A program made the position numbers and the translations under genes. A stretch of DNA of 64,000 nt from Rhodoferax sp. BAB1 (lineage in GTDB: Bacteria; Pseudomonadota; Gammaproteobacteria; Burkholderiales; Burkholderiaceae_C), in NCBI RefSeq assembly GCF_013334205.1, contig NZ_CP054424.1, forward strand, positions 330,001 through 394,000, in the 5' to 3' direction. Below the pieces are notes generated by a model that searched no databases, was not told the origin of the DNA, and saw only the letters and a program-made list of their open reading frames with translations. Positions 28,164 to 36,682 of this stretch are shown piece after piece (the first letter of the stretch is position 1; the number at the start of each line of letters is the position of its first letter).

Positions 28164-28816
28164 TGTCCATGGCCAAATTCCGCAAGTGGCTGTTCGCGGG
28201 CCTGCTGGTCCTCGTGCCGCTGATCATCACGCTCTGGGTCCTGGAGTGGGTGATCAGCACGCTGGACCAGACCCTGCGCATCCTGCCCGAGGTCTGGCAG
28301 CCCGACCGGCTGCTGGGTCTGCACATTCCCGGCCTGGGCGTGATCTTCGCCCTGATCGTGGTGTTGCTGATCGGCGCCCTGGCGTCCAACATCATCGGCA
28401 ACCAGCTGGTCGGCTGGTGGCATGCCCTGTTGCACCGCATCCCCGTGGTGCGCTCGATCTATTCAGGCGTCAAGCAGGTGTCCGATACGCTGTTTTCCGA
28501 GAAGGGCAATGCCTTTCGCCAGGCCGTGCTGGTGCAATGGCCGCGCGAGGGCATGTGGACCATCGGCTTTGTCACCGGCACACCCGGTGGCGACCTGGTC
28601 AACCACCTGCCGGGCGAGTACCTGAGCGTCTATGTCCCGACCACGCCCAACCCGACGGGCGGTTATTTCGTGATGATCAAGAAAAGCGACTGCATCGTGC
28701 TGGCCATGAGTGTCGACGAGGCGCTGACCTATGTGATTTCCATGGGCGTGATCGTCCCCGGCGGCCCCAAGAATCCGCAGCTCAAGACGGTCGAAGCCGA
28801 CCAACCCCTTTCCTGA
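28163..28816 (+). CDS. DUF502 family membrane protein
   Basis: 217-residue protein with two N-terminal hydrophobic helices (WLFAGLLVLVPLIITLWVL and GVIFALIVVLLIGALASNII) and a soluble domain with the DUF502 signature IPVVRSIYSGVKQVSDTLF. Function unknown. The start overlaps the FmdB-gene stop; a second ATG two codons later is equally possible. It is followed 21 bases later by aspS, so it is probably the middle gene of an FmdB-DUF502-aspS operon. Confidence 0.88.
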   Translation: MSMAKFRKWLFAGLLVLVPLIITLWVLEWVISTLDQTLRILPEVWQPDRLLGLHIPGLGVIFALIVVLLIGALASNIIGNQLVGWWHALLHRIPVVRSIYSGVKQVSDTLFSEKGNAFRQAVLVQWPREGMWTIGFVTGTPGGDLVNHLPGEYLSVYVPTTPNPTGGYFVMIKKSDCIVLAMSVDEALTYVISMGVIVPGGPKNPQLKTVEADQPLS

Positions 28817-28837
28817 AATCCTGAAAGAGTAAGCCAA

Positions 28838-30652
28838 ATGGCCATGCGTTCCCACTATTGCGGTCTCGTGACCGAGGCCCTGCTGGGGCAAACCGTCACC
28901 CTGTGCGGCTGGGTCAACCGCCGGCGCGACCACGGCGGCGTGATCTTCGTCGACCTGCGTGACCGCGAGGGTTATGTGCAGATCGTCTGTGATCCGGATC
29001 GCGCCGAGATGTTCAAGACGGCCGAAGATCTGCGCAACGAGTTCTGCATCCAGGTCAAGGGCCTGGTGCGCGCCCGCCCGGCCGGCACCACCAACGAGAG
29101 CCTCAAGAGCGGCAAGATCGAAGTGCTGTGCCATGAGCTGACCGTGCTCAACCCCTCGGTCACGCCCCCTTTCCAGCTCGACGAGGACAACCTGTCCGAG
29201 ACCACGCGCCTGACGCACCGCGTGCTGGACCTGCGCCGCCCTTACATGCAGAACAACCTGATGCTGCGTTACAAGGTGGCGATGGAAGTGCGCAAGTTCC
29301 TCGACGCCAACGGTTTCGTGGACATCGAGACACCCATGCTCACCAAGAGCACGCCCGAAGGCGCGCGCGACTACCTGGTGCCCAGCCGCGTGCACGACGG
29401 CCAGTTCTTTGCGTTGCCGCAGTCGCCCCAGCTGTTCAAGCAGCTGCTGATGGTGGCCGGCTTCGACCGTTATTACCAGATCACCAAGTGCTTCCGTGAC
29501 GAGGACCTGCGCGCCGACCGCCAGCCCGAGTTCACGCAGATCGATATCGAGACGTCCTTCCTGACCGAGCAGGACATCCGCGACATGTTCCAGGGCATGA
29601 TCACCACGGTGTTCAAGAACACCATCGGGGTGGACCTGGGCGAGTTCCCGGTCATGACCTACCAGGACGCCATGCGCCTGTATGGCTCTGACAAGCCCGA
29701 CCTGCGCGTGGCCCTGCAGTTCACCGAACTCACCGATGTGATGAAGGACGTGGACTTCAAGGTCTTCTCGGGTGCTGCCAATATGGCGGGTGGTCGTGTG
29801 GTGGCCCTGCGCGTCCCCGGTGGTTCGATCGAAGGCGGCGGCATCAGCCGTGGCGAGATCGATGCCTACACCGAGTTCGTCAAGATCTACGGCGCCAAGG
29901 GCCTGGCCTACATCCGCGTCAATGAGGTGGCGAAGGGCCGCGATGGCCTGCAGTCGCCCATCGTCAAGAACATCCACGATGCCGCACTCACGGAAGTGCT
30001 CAAGCGCACGGGTGCCCAGGACGGCGACCTGATCTTCTTCGGTGCCGACAAGGAAAAGATTGTCAACGACGCCATCGGCGCGCTGCGCCTCAAGGTCGGC
30101 CACAGCGAGTTTGGCAAGAAGAACGGCCTGTTCACCGCCGGCTGGCGCCCGATGTGGGTGGTGGACTTCCCCATGTTCGAGTTCGACGAGGACAACCAGC
30201 GTTACACCGCCGTGCACCACCCCTTCACCGCGCCCAAGGCCGGCCACGAAGACTGGATGGTCACTGCGCCCGAGAAGTGCATCTCCCAGGGTTACGACAT
30301 GGTGTTGAACGGTTGGGAAATGGGCGGCGGCTCCGTCCGTATCCACCGCGCCGACGTGCAGCAGAAGGTGTTCGACGCGCTCAAGATCACGCCCGAGGAA
30401 GCCCAGCTCAAGTTCGGTTTCCTGCTCGACGCCCTGCAGTACGGCGCCCCGCCGCACGGCGGCCTGGCCTTCGGTCTCGACCGCATCGTGACGCTGATGA
30501 CTGGCGCCGAGTCGATCCGCGACGTGATCGCCTTCCCCAAGACCCAGCGCGCCCAGTGCCTGCTGACCCAGGCCCCGAGCCCGGTGGACGAGAAGCAGCT
30601 GCGCGAGCTGCACATCCGCCTGCGCAATCCGGACGGCGTCAAGACCGCCTGA
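28838..30652 (+). CDS. aspS: Aspartyl-tRNA synthetase
   Basis: 604-residue class IIb synthetase. N-terminal OB anticodon-binding domain ([20 protein letters not shown]), class II motif 2 in [16 protein letters not shown], the bacterial GAD insertion domain (about residues 290-400) and motif 3 in [13 protein letters not shown]. Standard length for bacterial AspRS. The ATG at 28838 or one two codons later could be used. Ends at a clear terminator. Confidence 0.97.
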   Translation: MAMRSHYCGLVTEALLGQTVTLCGWVNRRRDHGGVIFVDLRDREGYVQIVCDPDRAEMFKTAEDLRNEFCIQVKGLVRARPAGTTNESLKSGKIEVLCHELTVLNPSVTPPFQLDEDNLSETTRLTHRVLDLRRPYMQNNLMLRYKVAMEVRKFLDANGFVDIETPMLTKSTPEGARDYLVPSRVHDGQFFALPQSPQLFKQLLMVAGFDRYYQITKCFRDEDLRADRQPEFTQIDIETSFLTEQDIRDMFQGMITTVFKNTIGVDLGEFPVMTYQDAMRLYGSDKPDLRVALQFTELTDVMKDVDFKVFSGAANMAGGRVVALRVPGGSIEGGGISRGEIDAYTEFVKIYGAKGLAYIRVNEVAKGRDGLQSPIVKNIHDAALTEVLKRTGAQDGDLIFFGADKEKIVNDAIGALRLKVGHSEFGKKNGLFTAGWRPMWVVDFPMFEFDEDNQRYTAVHHPFTAPKAGHEDWMVTAPEKCISQGYDMVLNGWEMGGGSVRIHRADVQQKVFDALKITPEEAQLKFGFLLDALQYGAPPHGGLAFGLDRIVTLMTGAESIRDVIAFPKTQRAQCLLTQAPSPVDEKQLRELHIRLRNPDGVKTA

Positions 30653-30684
30653 GCCCCAGGCCTTGGCCTTGGTGCAGAATCAAA

Positions 30685-30708
30685 GGGCGCTCTGGTAGCG
30701 CCCTTTTT
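30685..30708 (+). terminator. Rho-independent terminator after aspS
   Basis: GGGCGCT, loop CTGGT, AGCGCCC, then T5. It sits only 6 bases before the nudB start, leaving nudB without an obvious ribosome-binding site. Confidence 0.85.
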
Positions 30709-30714
30709 CCATTC

Positions 30715-31191
30715 ATGGACCCGATCTACAAAATTCCACTATCGGTGCTGGTGGTGATCCACACGGCGGACCTCCATGTCCTGCTCATCAAGCGCGCCGA
30801 CGCCGAGGACTACTGGCAGTCGGTCACCGGCGCCAAGGACCATGCGCAGGAGTCTTTCGAGACGACCGCCGTGCGCGAAGTGGCCGAGGAGACCGGTATC
30901 GACGCCCGCGCCAGCGGATGCGAGTTGCAGGACTGGGGGCTGGAAAACGTCTACGAGATCTACCCCCGCTGGCGCCATCGTTATGCACCGGGCGTGATCC
31001 GCAACACCGAACACCTGTTCGGCCTGCGGGTGCCGGCCGGCACCCGCATCACGCTGAGCCCGCGCGAGCACACCGACTACCAGTGGCTGTCCTGGCGCGA
31101 GGCCGCGCAAGCCTGCGCCTCGCCCAGCAACGCCGAGGCCTGCCTGCTGCTGCCGCGTTTTGCCCGTGCTGCGGCCACCCTGCCAAAATGA
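30715..31191 (+). CDS. nudB: Dihydroneopterin triphosphate diphosphatase (Nudix)
   Basis: 158-residue Nudix hydrolase. The Nudix box begins at GAKDHAQESFETTAVRE and ends VAEETGI, fitting Gx5Ex7REUxEExGU. The N terminus (YKIPLSVLVVIHT) and the SVTGAKDH and NTEHLFGLRVP phrases match NudB, which removes pyrophosphate from dihydroneopterin triphosphate in folate synthesis, the product of FolE encoded 2 kb downstream on the same strand. No ribosome-binding site is visible between the aspS terminator and the ATG. Confidence 0.9.
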   Translation: MDPIYKIPLSVLVVIHTADLHVLLIKRADAEDYWQSVTGAKDHAQESFETTAVREVAEETGIDARASGCELQDWGLENVYEIYPRWRHRYAPGVIRNTEHLFGLRVPAGTRITLSPREHTDYQWLSWREAAQACASPSNAEACLLLPRFARAAATLPK

Positions 31192-31195
31192 TCCC

Positions 31196-31930
31196 ATGAA
31201 AACCCTGCGCGTCGCCACCTACAACATCCACAAGGGCGTGCAGGGCCTGGGCCCGCGCCGGCGCCTGGAGATCCACAACCTGGGGCTGGCGGTGGAGCAA
31301 CTCGATGCCGACATCGTCTGCCTGCAGGAAGTGCGCAAGGTGCATCGGCGCGAGGAGCAGTACTTCAGCCGCTGGCCCGAGATGCCGCAGGCCGACTTCC
31401 TGGCGCCCGAAGGTTACGAGGCCGTCTACCGGACCAATGCCTACACGCGCCACGGTGAGCACGGCAACGCCATGCTGTCACGCTGGCCGGTGCTGGCGCA
31501 CCAGCACGAGGACATGTCCGACCATCGGTTCGAGCAGCGGGGCCTGTTGCACAGCGAGGTGGTGGTCAATGGCATGGCCTTGCATGTGGTGGTGGTGCAT
31601 CTGGGCCTGATCCGCGCCAGCCGCATGCGCCAGGCCGCACAGCTGGACAGCTATATCGCACGCGAGATTCCCGCCGATGCACCGCTGATCGTGGCGGGTG
31701 ACTTCAATGACTGGGGTGAGCGTGTCCACCGCCACTTCGCGGCCATGGGACTGCAGACCTTCAAGCCGTCGACGAACCCCACCTTTCCGGCGCGCCTGCC
31801 GCTGGTCCAGCTGGACTATGTCTATGTGCGTGGCCTGCGGCCCCTGAGCGTGGAGGTGCCGCGCGGGCGTGTCTGGTGGCGCATGTCCGACCATTTGCCG
31901 CTGATTGCCGAGTTCGAGTTGCCGGCATGA
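31196..31930 (+). CDS. Endonuclease/exonuclease/phosphatase (EEP) family protein
   Basis: 244 residues with the EEP fold: RVATYNIHKGVQG and IVCLQEVR (metal Glu) at the N terminus, APLIVAGDFNDWG in the middle and WWRMSDHLPLIAEF (catalytic Asp-His) at the end. It corresponds to YbhP, whose gene neighbours clsB in E. coli. A 4-base overlap couples it to clsB here too, so a phospholipid-related role is plausible. CAAAAT ends 6 nt before the ATG, a possible leaderless promoter. Confidence 0.88.
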   Translation: MKTLRVATYNIHKGVQGLGPRRRLEIHNLGLAVEQLDADIVCLQEVRKVHRREEQYFSRWPEMPQADFLAPEGYEAVYRTNAYTRHGEHGNAMLSRWPVLAHQHEDMSDHRFEQRGLLHSEVVVNGMALHVVVVHLGLIRASRMRQAAQLDSYIAREIPADAPLIVAGDFNDWGERVHRHFAAMGLQTFKPSTNPTFPARLPLVQLDYVYVRGLRPLSVEVPRGRVWWRMSDHLPLIAEFELPA

Positions 31931-33159
31931 AAGACCGTCACCTGCCGTCCTTGCGCAGCGGGCATCGCGTGCAATTGCTGCAGGGTGGACAGGAGCTGTT
32001 CCCTGCGCTGGTGCAGGCGATCGACCGCAGCGTGCGGGAAGTCCGCATGGAAACCTATATCTTCTACCCGGACCCAGCGGGTGAGCAGGTGGCGGCTGCT
32101 CTGGTACGGGCCGCGCAGCGCGGGGTGGCCGTTTACCTGGTGATGGATGGGGTAGGCACGCCCGGGCTGCCTGCCGAATGGCGCAGCCGCTTCGACGCTG
32201 CCGGTGTCCAGTGGCGGATTTTCCTGCCCCTGGGCCGGCTGGGCCTGCTGATCCCCAGCCGGTGGCGGCGTCTGCACCGCAAGTTATGCGTCGTGGATGG
32301 CCGCGTGGCCTTTTGTGGCGGCATCAATGTGCTGGATGACTGGCATGACCCCAACCACGGCCCCCTGTCTGCCCCCCGCCTCGATTTTGCGGTGCGCGTG
32401 ACCGGCCCGCTGGTGCGTGCCGTACATGAGGTGACGGTGCAGTTCTGGTGGCGCCTGCAGGCCGGCAGCAAGGCGCGGGAGATCGATTTGCCGGCCGCCT
32501 GGCACCATCTGGAAGAAGCCGTCAAGCTGGCCGTGCAGGCCGGGGATGAAGCGGCCACCGGCGTGGCCGCCACCCGCGGGGCCGGGACGCGTGCCGCCCT
32601 GCTGCTGCGCGACAACCTGCGCCATCGCAGCCGCATCGAGCGGGCTTACCGCAAGGCCATCGCCGAGGCGCGTGAAGAGATCATCATTGCCAATGCCTAC
32701 TTCGTTCCTGGTCGCAAGCTGAGGCTGGCCTTGATCCATGCGGCCCAGCGCGGGGTCCGGGTGCGCCTGCTGCTGCAGGGACGTTATGAGTATTTCATGC
32801 AGTTCCATGCCGTGCGCATGGTCTACGGGGTACTGCTCGGGGCCGGCATGGAGATCCACGAGTACTCCCCCAGCTTCCTGCATGCCAAGGTGGCGGTGAT
32901 CGACGGCCACTGGACCACCATCGGTTCCTCCAACCTGGACCCCCTGAGCCTGCTGCTGGCGCGTGAGGCCAATGTGGTGGTGGAGGATGTCCGTTTTGCC
33001 CAGGACCTGCGCGGGCGCCTGATCCGGGCCATGGAGCATGAAGGGCATCGCGTGGACCCGAGCCAGTATGCCGACCGGCCATGGCACCAGCGCCTGCTGG
33101 ACCGGGCGGCCTTTGCCCTGATGCGGCTGGGGGTCTTCCTGAGCGGCAACCGCTATTGA
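31927..33159 (+). CDS. clsB: Cardiolipin synthase B (phospholipase D superfamily)
   Basis: 410 residues with two PLD HKD motifs: LHRKLCVVDGRVAFCGG near residue 117 and LHAKVAVIDGHWTTIGSSN near residue 317. It has no N-terminal membrane helices, as in ClsB rather than ClsA. It would condense phosphatidylglycerol molecules to cardiolipin. Start overlaps the EEP gene stop (ATGA). The pairing of EEP protein and ClsB repeats the E. coli ybhP-clsB order, but here the next gene is folE rather than ybhN. Confidence 0.92.
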   Translation: MKDRHLPSLRSGHRVQLLQGGQELFPALVQAIDRSVREVRMETYIFYPDPAGEQVAAALVRAAQRGVAVYLVMDGVGTPGLPAEWRSRFDAAGVQWRIFLPLGRLGLLIPSRWRRLHRKLCVVDGRVAFCGGINVLDDWHDPNHGPLSAPRLDFAVRVTGPLVRAVHEVTVQFWWRLQAGSKAREIDLPAAWHHLEEAVKLAVQAGDEAATGVAATRGAGTRAALLLRDNLRHRSRIERAYRKAIAEAREEIIIANAYFVPGRKLRLALIHAAQRGVRVRLLLQGRYEYFMQFHAVRMVYGVLLGAGMEIHEYSPSFLHAKVAVIDGHWTTIGSSNLDPLSLLLAREANVVVEDVRFAQDLRGRLIRAMEHEGHRVDPSQYADRPWHQRLLDRAAFALMRLGVFLSGNRY

Positions 33160-33237
33160 ATTGATAGCTTTTGGTGGCCGCAAGCAAAGGCCCCGGGGCC
33201 GATAACCCTGATGGCGAATCGCTGGTACCATAAGGCC

Positions 33238-33966
33238 ATGCTGAAGAAAAGCCCGAGTCCCATGAGCCCGACCGACCTTGCCGACGAGGGCACGCCGGTG
33301 TCCGTGAAGATCCGCGAGCGCCTGCTGGCGGCGCGCAAGCGTTTCTATGCGAACGACAACATTGCCGACTACATCGAGCCGGGTGAGCTGGAGCAGCTGC
33401 TCGACGAAGTCGAGCTCAAGATGCAGCATGTGCTCGACAGCCTGATCATCGACACCGACAACGACCACAACACCGACAACACGGCCCGCCGGGTGGCCAA
33501 GATGTACCTGAACGAGGTGTTCAAGGGACGTTATGTGCATGCGCCGACCATCACCGAGTTCCCCAATGCCGAGCACCTCAACGAGTTGATGATCGTCGGT
33601 CCGATCACGGTGCGCAGCGCCTGCTCGCACCACTTCTGTCCGGTCATCGGCAAGATCTGGATCGGTGTCATGCCCAATGAGCACACCAATGTGATCGGCC
33701 TGTCCAAGTACGCGCGCCTGGCCGAATGGATCATGGGCCGCCCGCAGATCCAGGAAGAGGCCGTGGTGCAGCTGGCCGACCTGATCCAGCTGAAGACCCA
33801 ACCCGATGGCCTGGCCATCGTCATGGAGGCCAGCCACTATTGCATGGCCTGGCGCGGCGTGAAGGACATGGACAGCAAGATGATCAACTCGGTCATGCGC
33901 GGTGTGTTCCTGAAAGATCCCAACCTGCGCCGTGAATTCCTGTCGCTGATTCCCCAGAGGAGCTGA
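33238..33966 (+). CDS. folE: GTP cyclohydrolase I
   Basis: 242-residue enzyme converting GTP to dihydroneopterin triphosphate, the first step of folate synthesis. Catalytic zinc ligands lie in VRSACSHHFCPVIGK and in SHYCMAWRGV; DTDNDHNTDNTARRVAKM is the conserved N-terminal block. The ATG at 33238 follows ATAAGG; alternatives at 33211 and 33262 cannot be excluded because the N-terminal 20 residues are not conserved. Only 2 bases separate it from a BLUF photoreceptor gene. Confidence 0.93.
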   Translation: MLKKSPSPMSPTDLADEGTPVSVKIRERLLAARKRFYANDNIADYIEPGELEQLLDEVELKMQHVLDSLIIDTDNDHNTDNTARRVAKMYLNEVFKGRYVHAPTITEFPNAEHLNELMIVGPITVRSACSHHFCPVIGKIWIGVMPNEHTNVIGLSKYARLAEWIMGRPQIQEEAVVQLADLIQLKTQPDGLAIVMEASHYCMAWRGVKDMDSKMINSVMRGVFLKDPNLRREFLSLIPQRS

Positions 33967-33968
33967 AG

Positions 33969-34391
33969 ATGTTGGTCCGCCTGCTTTACGCCAGCCGCGC
34001 CGTCGATACCGGCCCCGAGGCCATCGAGAACATCCTGGCGCATTCACGCCAGTACAACCCGACCTGCGGCATCACCGGCATCCTGTGTTACGGCGGTGGC
34101 ATCTTCCTGCAGGCCATCGAGGGCGGCCGCACTGCCGTCAGCGACCTGTACGGGCACATCCAGCGCGATGTGCGCCACAAGGACGTGGTCCTGCTGCACT
34201 ACGAGGAGATCAGCGAGCGCCGCTTTGGCGGCTGGACCATGGGGCAGGTCAACCTCTCGCGCATCAACACCTCGATCCTGCTGAAGTATTCCGAGAGGCC
34301 TGAACTCGATCCCTATGCCGTCTCCGGCAGGGTCTCGCTGGCTTTGCTTGAGGAACTGATGGCGACAGCGTCCATCATCGGACGCAGCTAA
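33969..34391 (+). CDS. BLUF-domain blue-light sensor protein
   Basis: 140-residue short BLUF protein that binds FAD and senses blue light. The photoactive residues are all in place: Tyr7 (VRLLYASRA), Asn30 (QYNPTCGITGIL) and Gln48 (FLQAIEG), with the Trp89/Met91 pair in GGWTMGQ. There is no attached output domain, so it must act through a partner via its C-terminal helices (residues 105-140). It is in a tight pair with folE, an unusual neighbour for a photoreceptor. Confidence 0.93.
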   Translation: MLVRLLYASRAVDTGPEAIENILAHSRQYNPTCGITGILCYGGGIFLQAIEGGRTAVSDLYGHIQRDVRHKDVVLLHYEEISERRFGGWTMGQVNLSRINTSILLKYSERPELDPYAVSGRVSLALLEELMATASIIGRS

Positions 34392-34415
34392 GCGCCGGTC
34401 TTGCACGGGGCTCGG

Positions 34416-34445
34416 GAGGCGGCGCAGGCCGCCTCAGCCGTTTTT
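34416..34445 (+). terminator. Hairpin between convergent BLUF and MinD-like genes
   Basis: GAGGCGGC, loop GCAG, GCCGCCTC at 34416-34435, then AGCCG and T5. It could end the folE-BLUF transcript; its right arm overlaps the stop of the convergent gene. Confidence 0.45.
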
Positions 34446-35267
34446 GGGAATGACCGTGTCTTCGATCTTGCCGGCCAACTGGACCAGGGCGAGTCCGGCC
34501 GGGCAGCCCGGCGTGACCTGCATGAGCAGTTGCCGGCGCATGATGGCCTGGCGGACCGAGGGATCGACCGGGATGTCGCCCACATGGATCAGCTTGACCG
34601 GCTTGCCCGGCTCACCGGGCACGAAGCGGTCCACCACCTGCTGCAGCTGGACCGTGATGGCACGGCCGTCGCCAGGGCGGGCGGTCTGGTTGACGATCAT
34701 GCGGATGTTCTGGCGCTTCTGCTGGCCCACCAGCACCTTGATGGTGGCGTAGGCATCGGTCAGCGAGGTCGGCTCGGGCGTGACCACCAGCAGCACCTCG
34801 GAGGCCAGTGAGACGGCGAACAGCACCACGTCGGAGATGCCGGCGCCGGTGTCGAGCAGCACCACGTCGAAGCGCGGCACCAGGCTTTCCATCACGCGCA
34901 GGAATTCGTCGCGCACCTCTGGCGTGAGGCGCGAGTACTCGACCATGCCGGAGCCGGCCAGCAGAACCGAGAAACCCCCCGGCGCCTTGATGATGGCTTC
35001 ATCCAGTTTGGCCTTGCCGGTGAAGACGTCGTGCAGCGTGGTCTTGGGATAGAGGTTGAGCACCACGTCCAGGTTGGCCAAGCCGAGATCCGCGTCCAGC
35101 ACCAGGACACGCAGGCCACGGCGTGCCAGTGCGGCAGCCAGGTTGGCTGAGACGAAAGTCTTGCCCACGCCGCCCTTGCCACTGGTGATGGCCAGCACCT
35201 TGCCCAGGGGCTTGAGCGGCACGGGCGGTGCCGGCTTGTCCTTGTCGATTTTCAGTTCGTCACTCAT
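34434..35267 (-). CDS. MinD/ParA family ATPase (FlhG-like)
   Basis: 277-residue P-loop ATPase with the deviant Walker A SGKGGVGKTFVSANLA, switch region VLDADLGLANLDVVL and DVVLLDTGAG. The sequence between residues 70 and 130 and the NQTARPGDGRAI block resemble FlhG/YlxH more than true MinD, but there is no flagellar gene nearby and the C-terminal amphipathic helix of MinD is not evident. The start overlaps the GGDEF gene stop by one base, so the ATPase is co-translated with a c-di-GMP synthase. Confidence 0.85.
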   Translation of the reverse strand: MSDELKIDKDKPAPPVPLKPLGKVLAITSGKGGVGKTFVSANLAAALARRGLRVLVLDADLGLANLDVVLNLYPKTTLHDVFTGKAKLDEAIIKAPGGFSVLLAGSGMVEYSRLTPEVRDEFLRVMESLVPRFDVVLLDTGAGISDVVLFAVSLASEVLLVVTPEPTSLTDAYATIKVLVGQQKRQNIRMIVNQTARPGDGRAITVQLQQVVDRFVPGEPGKPVKLIHVGDIPVDPSVRQAIMRRQLLMQVTPGCPAGLALVQLAGKIEDTVIPKNG

Positions 35268-36028
35268 CAGCTGAACCTCTGCGTGCTGCTGTCGGTCAGG
35301 TCACCCCAGGCCGAATCGGCCAGGGCCAGGTTGCCGAACAGCAGGCTTTTCTCTTCCGGACTGACGGATATCACTTGCTGGTGGTCGATGCACACCCGGT
35401 TGCGCCCCTGGGCCTTGGCCAGGTAGAGCTGGGTGTCGGCGCGCTCGATCCACAGGTCGGCGGTGGAGCGCACCCAGACCGGTGCGAAGGCGCCGCCCAC
35501 GCTGGTGGTGATCTGCAGATTCAGCAGCGGACTCACCGGGATGGACAGGGCAGCGATCGACTGGCGGACGCGTTCGGCCACGGTCTCGCCATAAGCGGCC
35601 TGGCAGTCGGGCATGACGATGGCAAATTCCTCGCCGCCGTAGCGCGCCACGGTGTCCTGCGGGCGCACACAGCCGGCGATGCAACGCGCCACGGCCTGCA
35701 GGACCTTGTCGCCGGCCAGGTGGCCGTGCGTGTCATTCACCTTCTTGAAATGGTCGATGTCCAGCATCAGCAGCAGGGCCGAGTTGCCCGAGCGCGCCAC
35801 GATCTCGATCTCGCGGGACAGCACGGCGCGGAAATGGCGCCGGTTGGCCAGGCCTGTCAGCGGGTCGCGCAGGGAGAGCTCGCACAGGCCGTCGATGATG
35901 CGTTGCAAGTAGGCGGCCGGTCCGTCAGCCGGCGCGGGCAGCTCGGTGCCGTCGTGCTGGAGCAGTGCGCGTGCGTCGTCCAGGCGCAGTGCGTGCACGT
36001 CAAGCAGGGAGGTGGCAGCGGAACTCAC
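35267..36028 (-). CDS. Diguanylate cyclase (GGDEF)
   Basis: 253-residue soluble protein with one GGDEF domain (about residues 45-205). The active site is RYGGEEF, preceded at the correct distance by the product-inhibition I-site RPQD, and SLRDPLTGLANRRHF marks the domain start. It should make c-di-GMP with feedback control. The short N terminus (1-45) holds no recognisable sensor, and a 45-residue tail follows the domain. Start is GTG after a stop in frame. Forms a two-gene operon with the MinD-like ATPase. Confidence 0.93.
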   Translation of the reverse strand: MSSAATSLLDVHALRLDDARALLQHDGTELPAPADGPAAYLQRIIDGLCELSLRDPLTGLANRRHFRAVLSREIEIVARSGNSALLLMLDIDHFKKVNDTHGHLAGDKVLQAVARCIAGCVRPQDTVARYGGEEFAIVMPDCQAAYGETVAERVRQSIAALSIPVSPLLNLQITTSVGGAFAPVWVRSTADLWIERADTQLYLAKAQGRNRVCIDHQQVISVSPEEKSLLFGNLALADSAWGDLTDSSTQRFS

Positions 36029-36154
36029 AGGGGATGTCCATCATTTACCATCAAAGTCTAACAGGAGCCTCGCGAGAGAAGAGGTCAAATTTGACGGGCT
36101 TCGTCCTTTAAATCGGGACTTCGATCGATCAGACACAGAAACAGGGAACGACAC

Positions 36155-36667
36155 GTGAGGGATGTGAAACCGGGCCGCCTGGCCTGCTGCATGCTGGCGC
36201 TGCTGCTGGGCCTGGCCGCCCCGCTGGCGGCGCAGGGCGCGACATCGAAATGGACCGGGACCGTGACCCATGTCAGCGATGGCGACACGCTGTGGGTGCG
36301 GCCGCAGCGCGGTGGTCCACCGCGAGCGGTGCGCATCGACGGGATCGATGCGCCCGAGCTGTGCCAGGTCCATGGCGAGACGGCGCGGGCTGCGCTGGTG
36401 GGCCAGGTGCTGGGACAGGCGGTGCAGGTCCGGGTGCGCCGGCATGACGATTACGGCCGGGTCCTGGCGCGGGTCAGCCTGCGCGGGCAGGACATCGGGG
36501 CCTGGCTGGTCGGCCAGGGGCATGCCTGGTCCTACCGTTACCGGGGGAAAAGCGGGCCTTATGCGCAACAGGAAGGCCAGGCACGGGCCCGCCGGCTGGG
36601 GCTGTTCCAGCAGGGGCGTGCCGAACTGCCGCGTGACTTCCGGCGCCGCCACGGGCCCTGCCACTGA
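36155..36667 (+). CDS. Secreted thermonuclease-like (SNase) protein
   Basis: 170-residue exported protein with a staphylococcal nuclease (OB) fold. A signal peptide ends near APLAAQGA. Catalytic features: HVSDGDTLWVRP, then VRIDGIDAPELCQ with the active-site Arg and Asp residues, and DDYGRVLARVSL carrying the second Arg. GTG start with AGGGAA upstream. Probably degrades extracellular or periplasmic nucleic acid. It converges on moeB with only 15 bases between. Confidence 0.88.
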   Translation: MRDVKPGRLACCMLALLLGLAAPLAAQGATSKWTGTVTHVSDGDTLWVRPQRGGPPRAVRIDGIDAPELCQVHGETARAALVGQVLGQAVQVRVRRHDDYGRVLARVSLRGQDIGAWLVGQGHAWSYRYRGKSGPYAQQEGQARARRLGLFQQGRAELPRDFRRRHGPCH

Positions 36668-36682
36668 AGCCGCTGGCGGCGG

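Noticed and set aside
28463..30613. Minus-strand open frame of 716 codons opposite aspS
   Set aside because: aspS is certain; the opposite frame is a G+C artefact.
33160..33200. TTGATAGCTTTTGG stretch between clsB and folE, similar to a Comamonadaceae intergenic repeat I recall
   Set aside because: Only a short, weak match with no palindrome and no second copy in the window.
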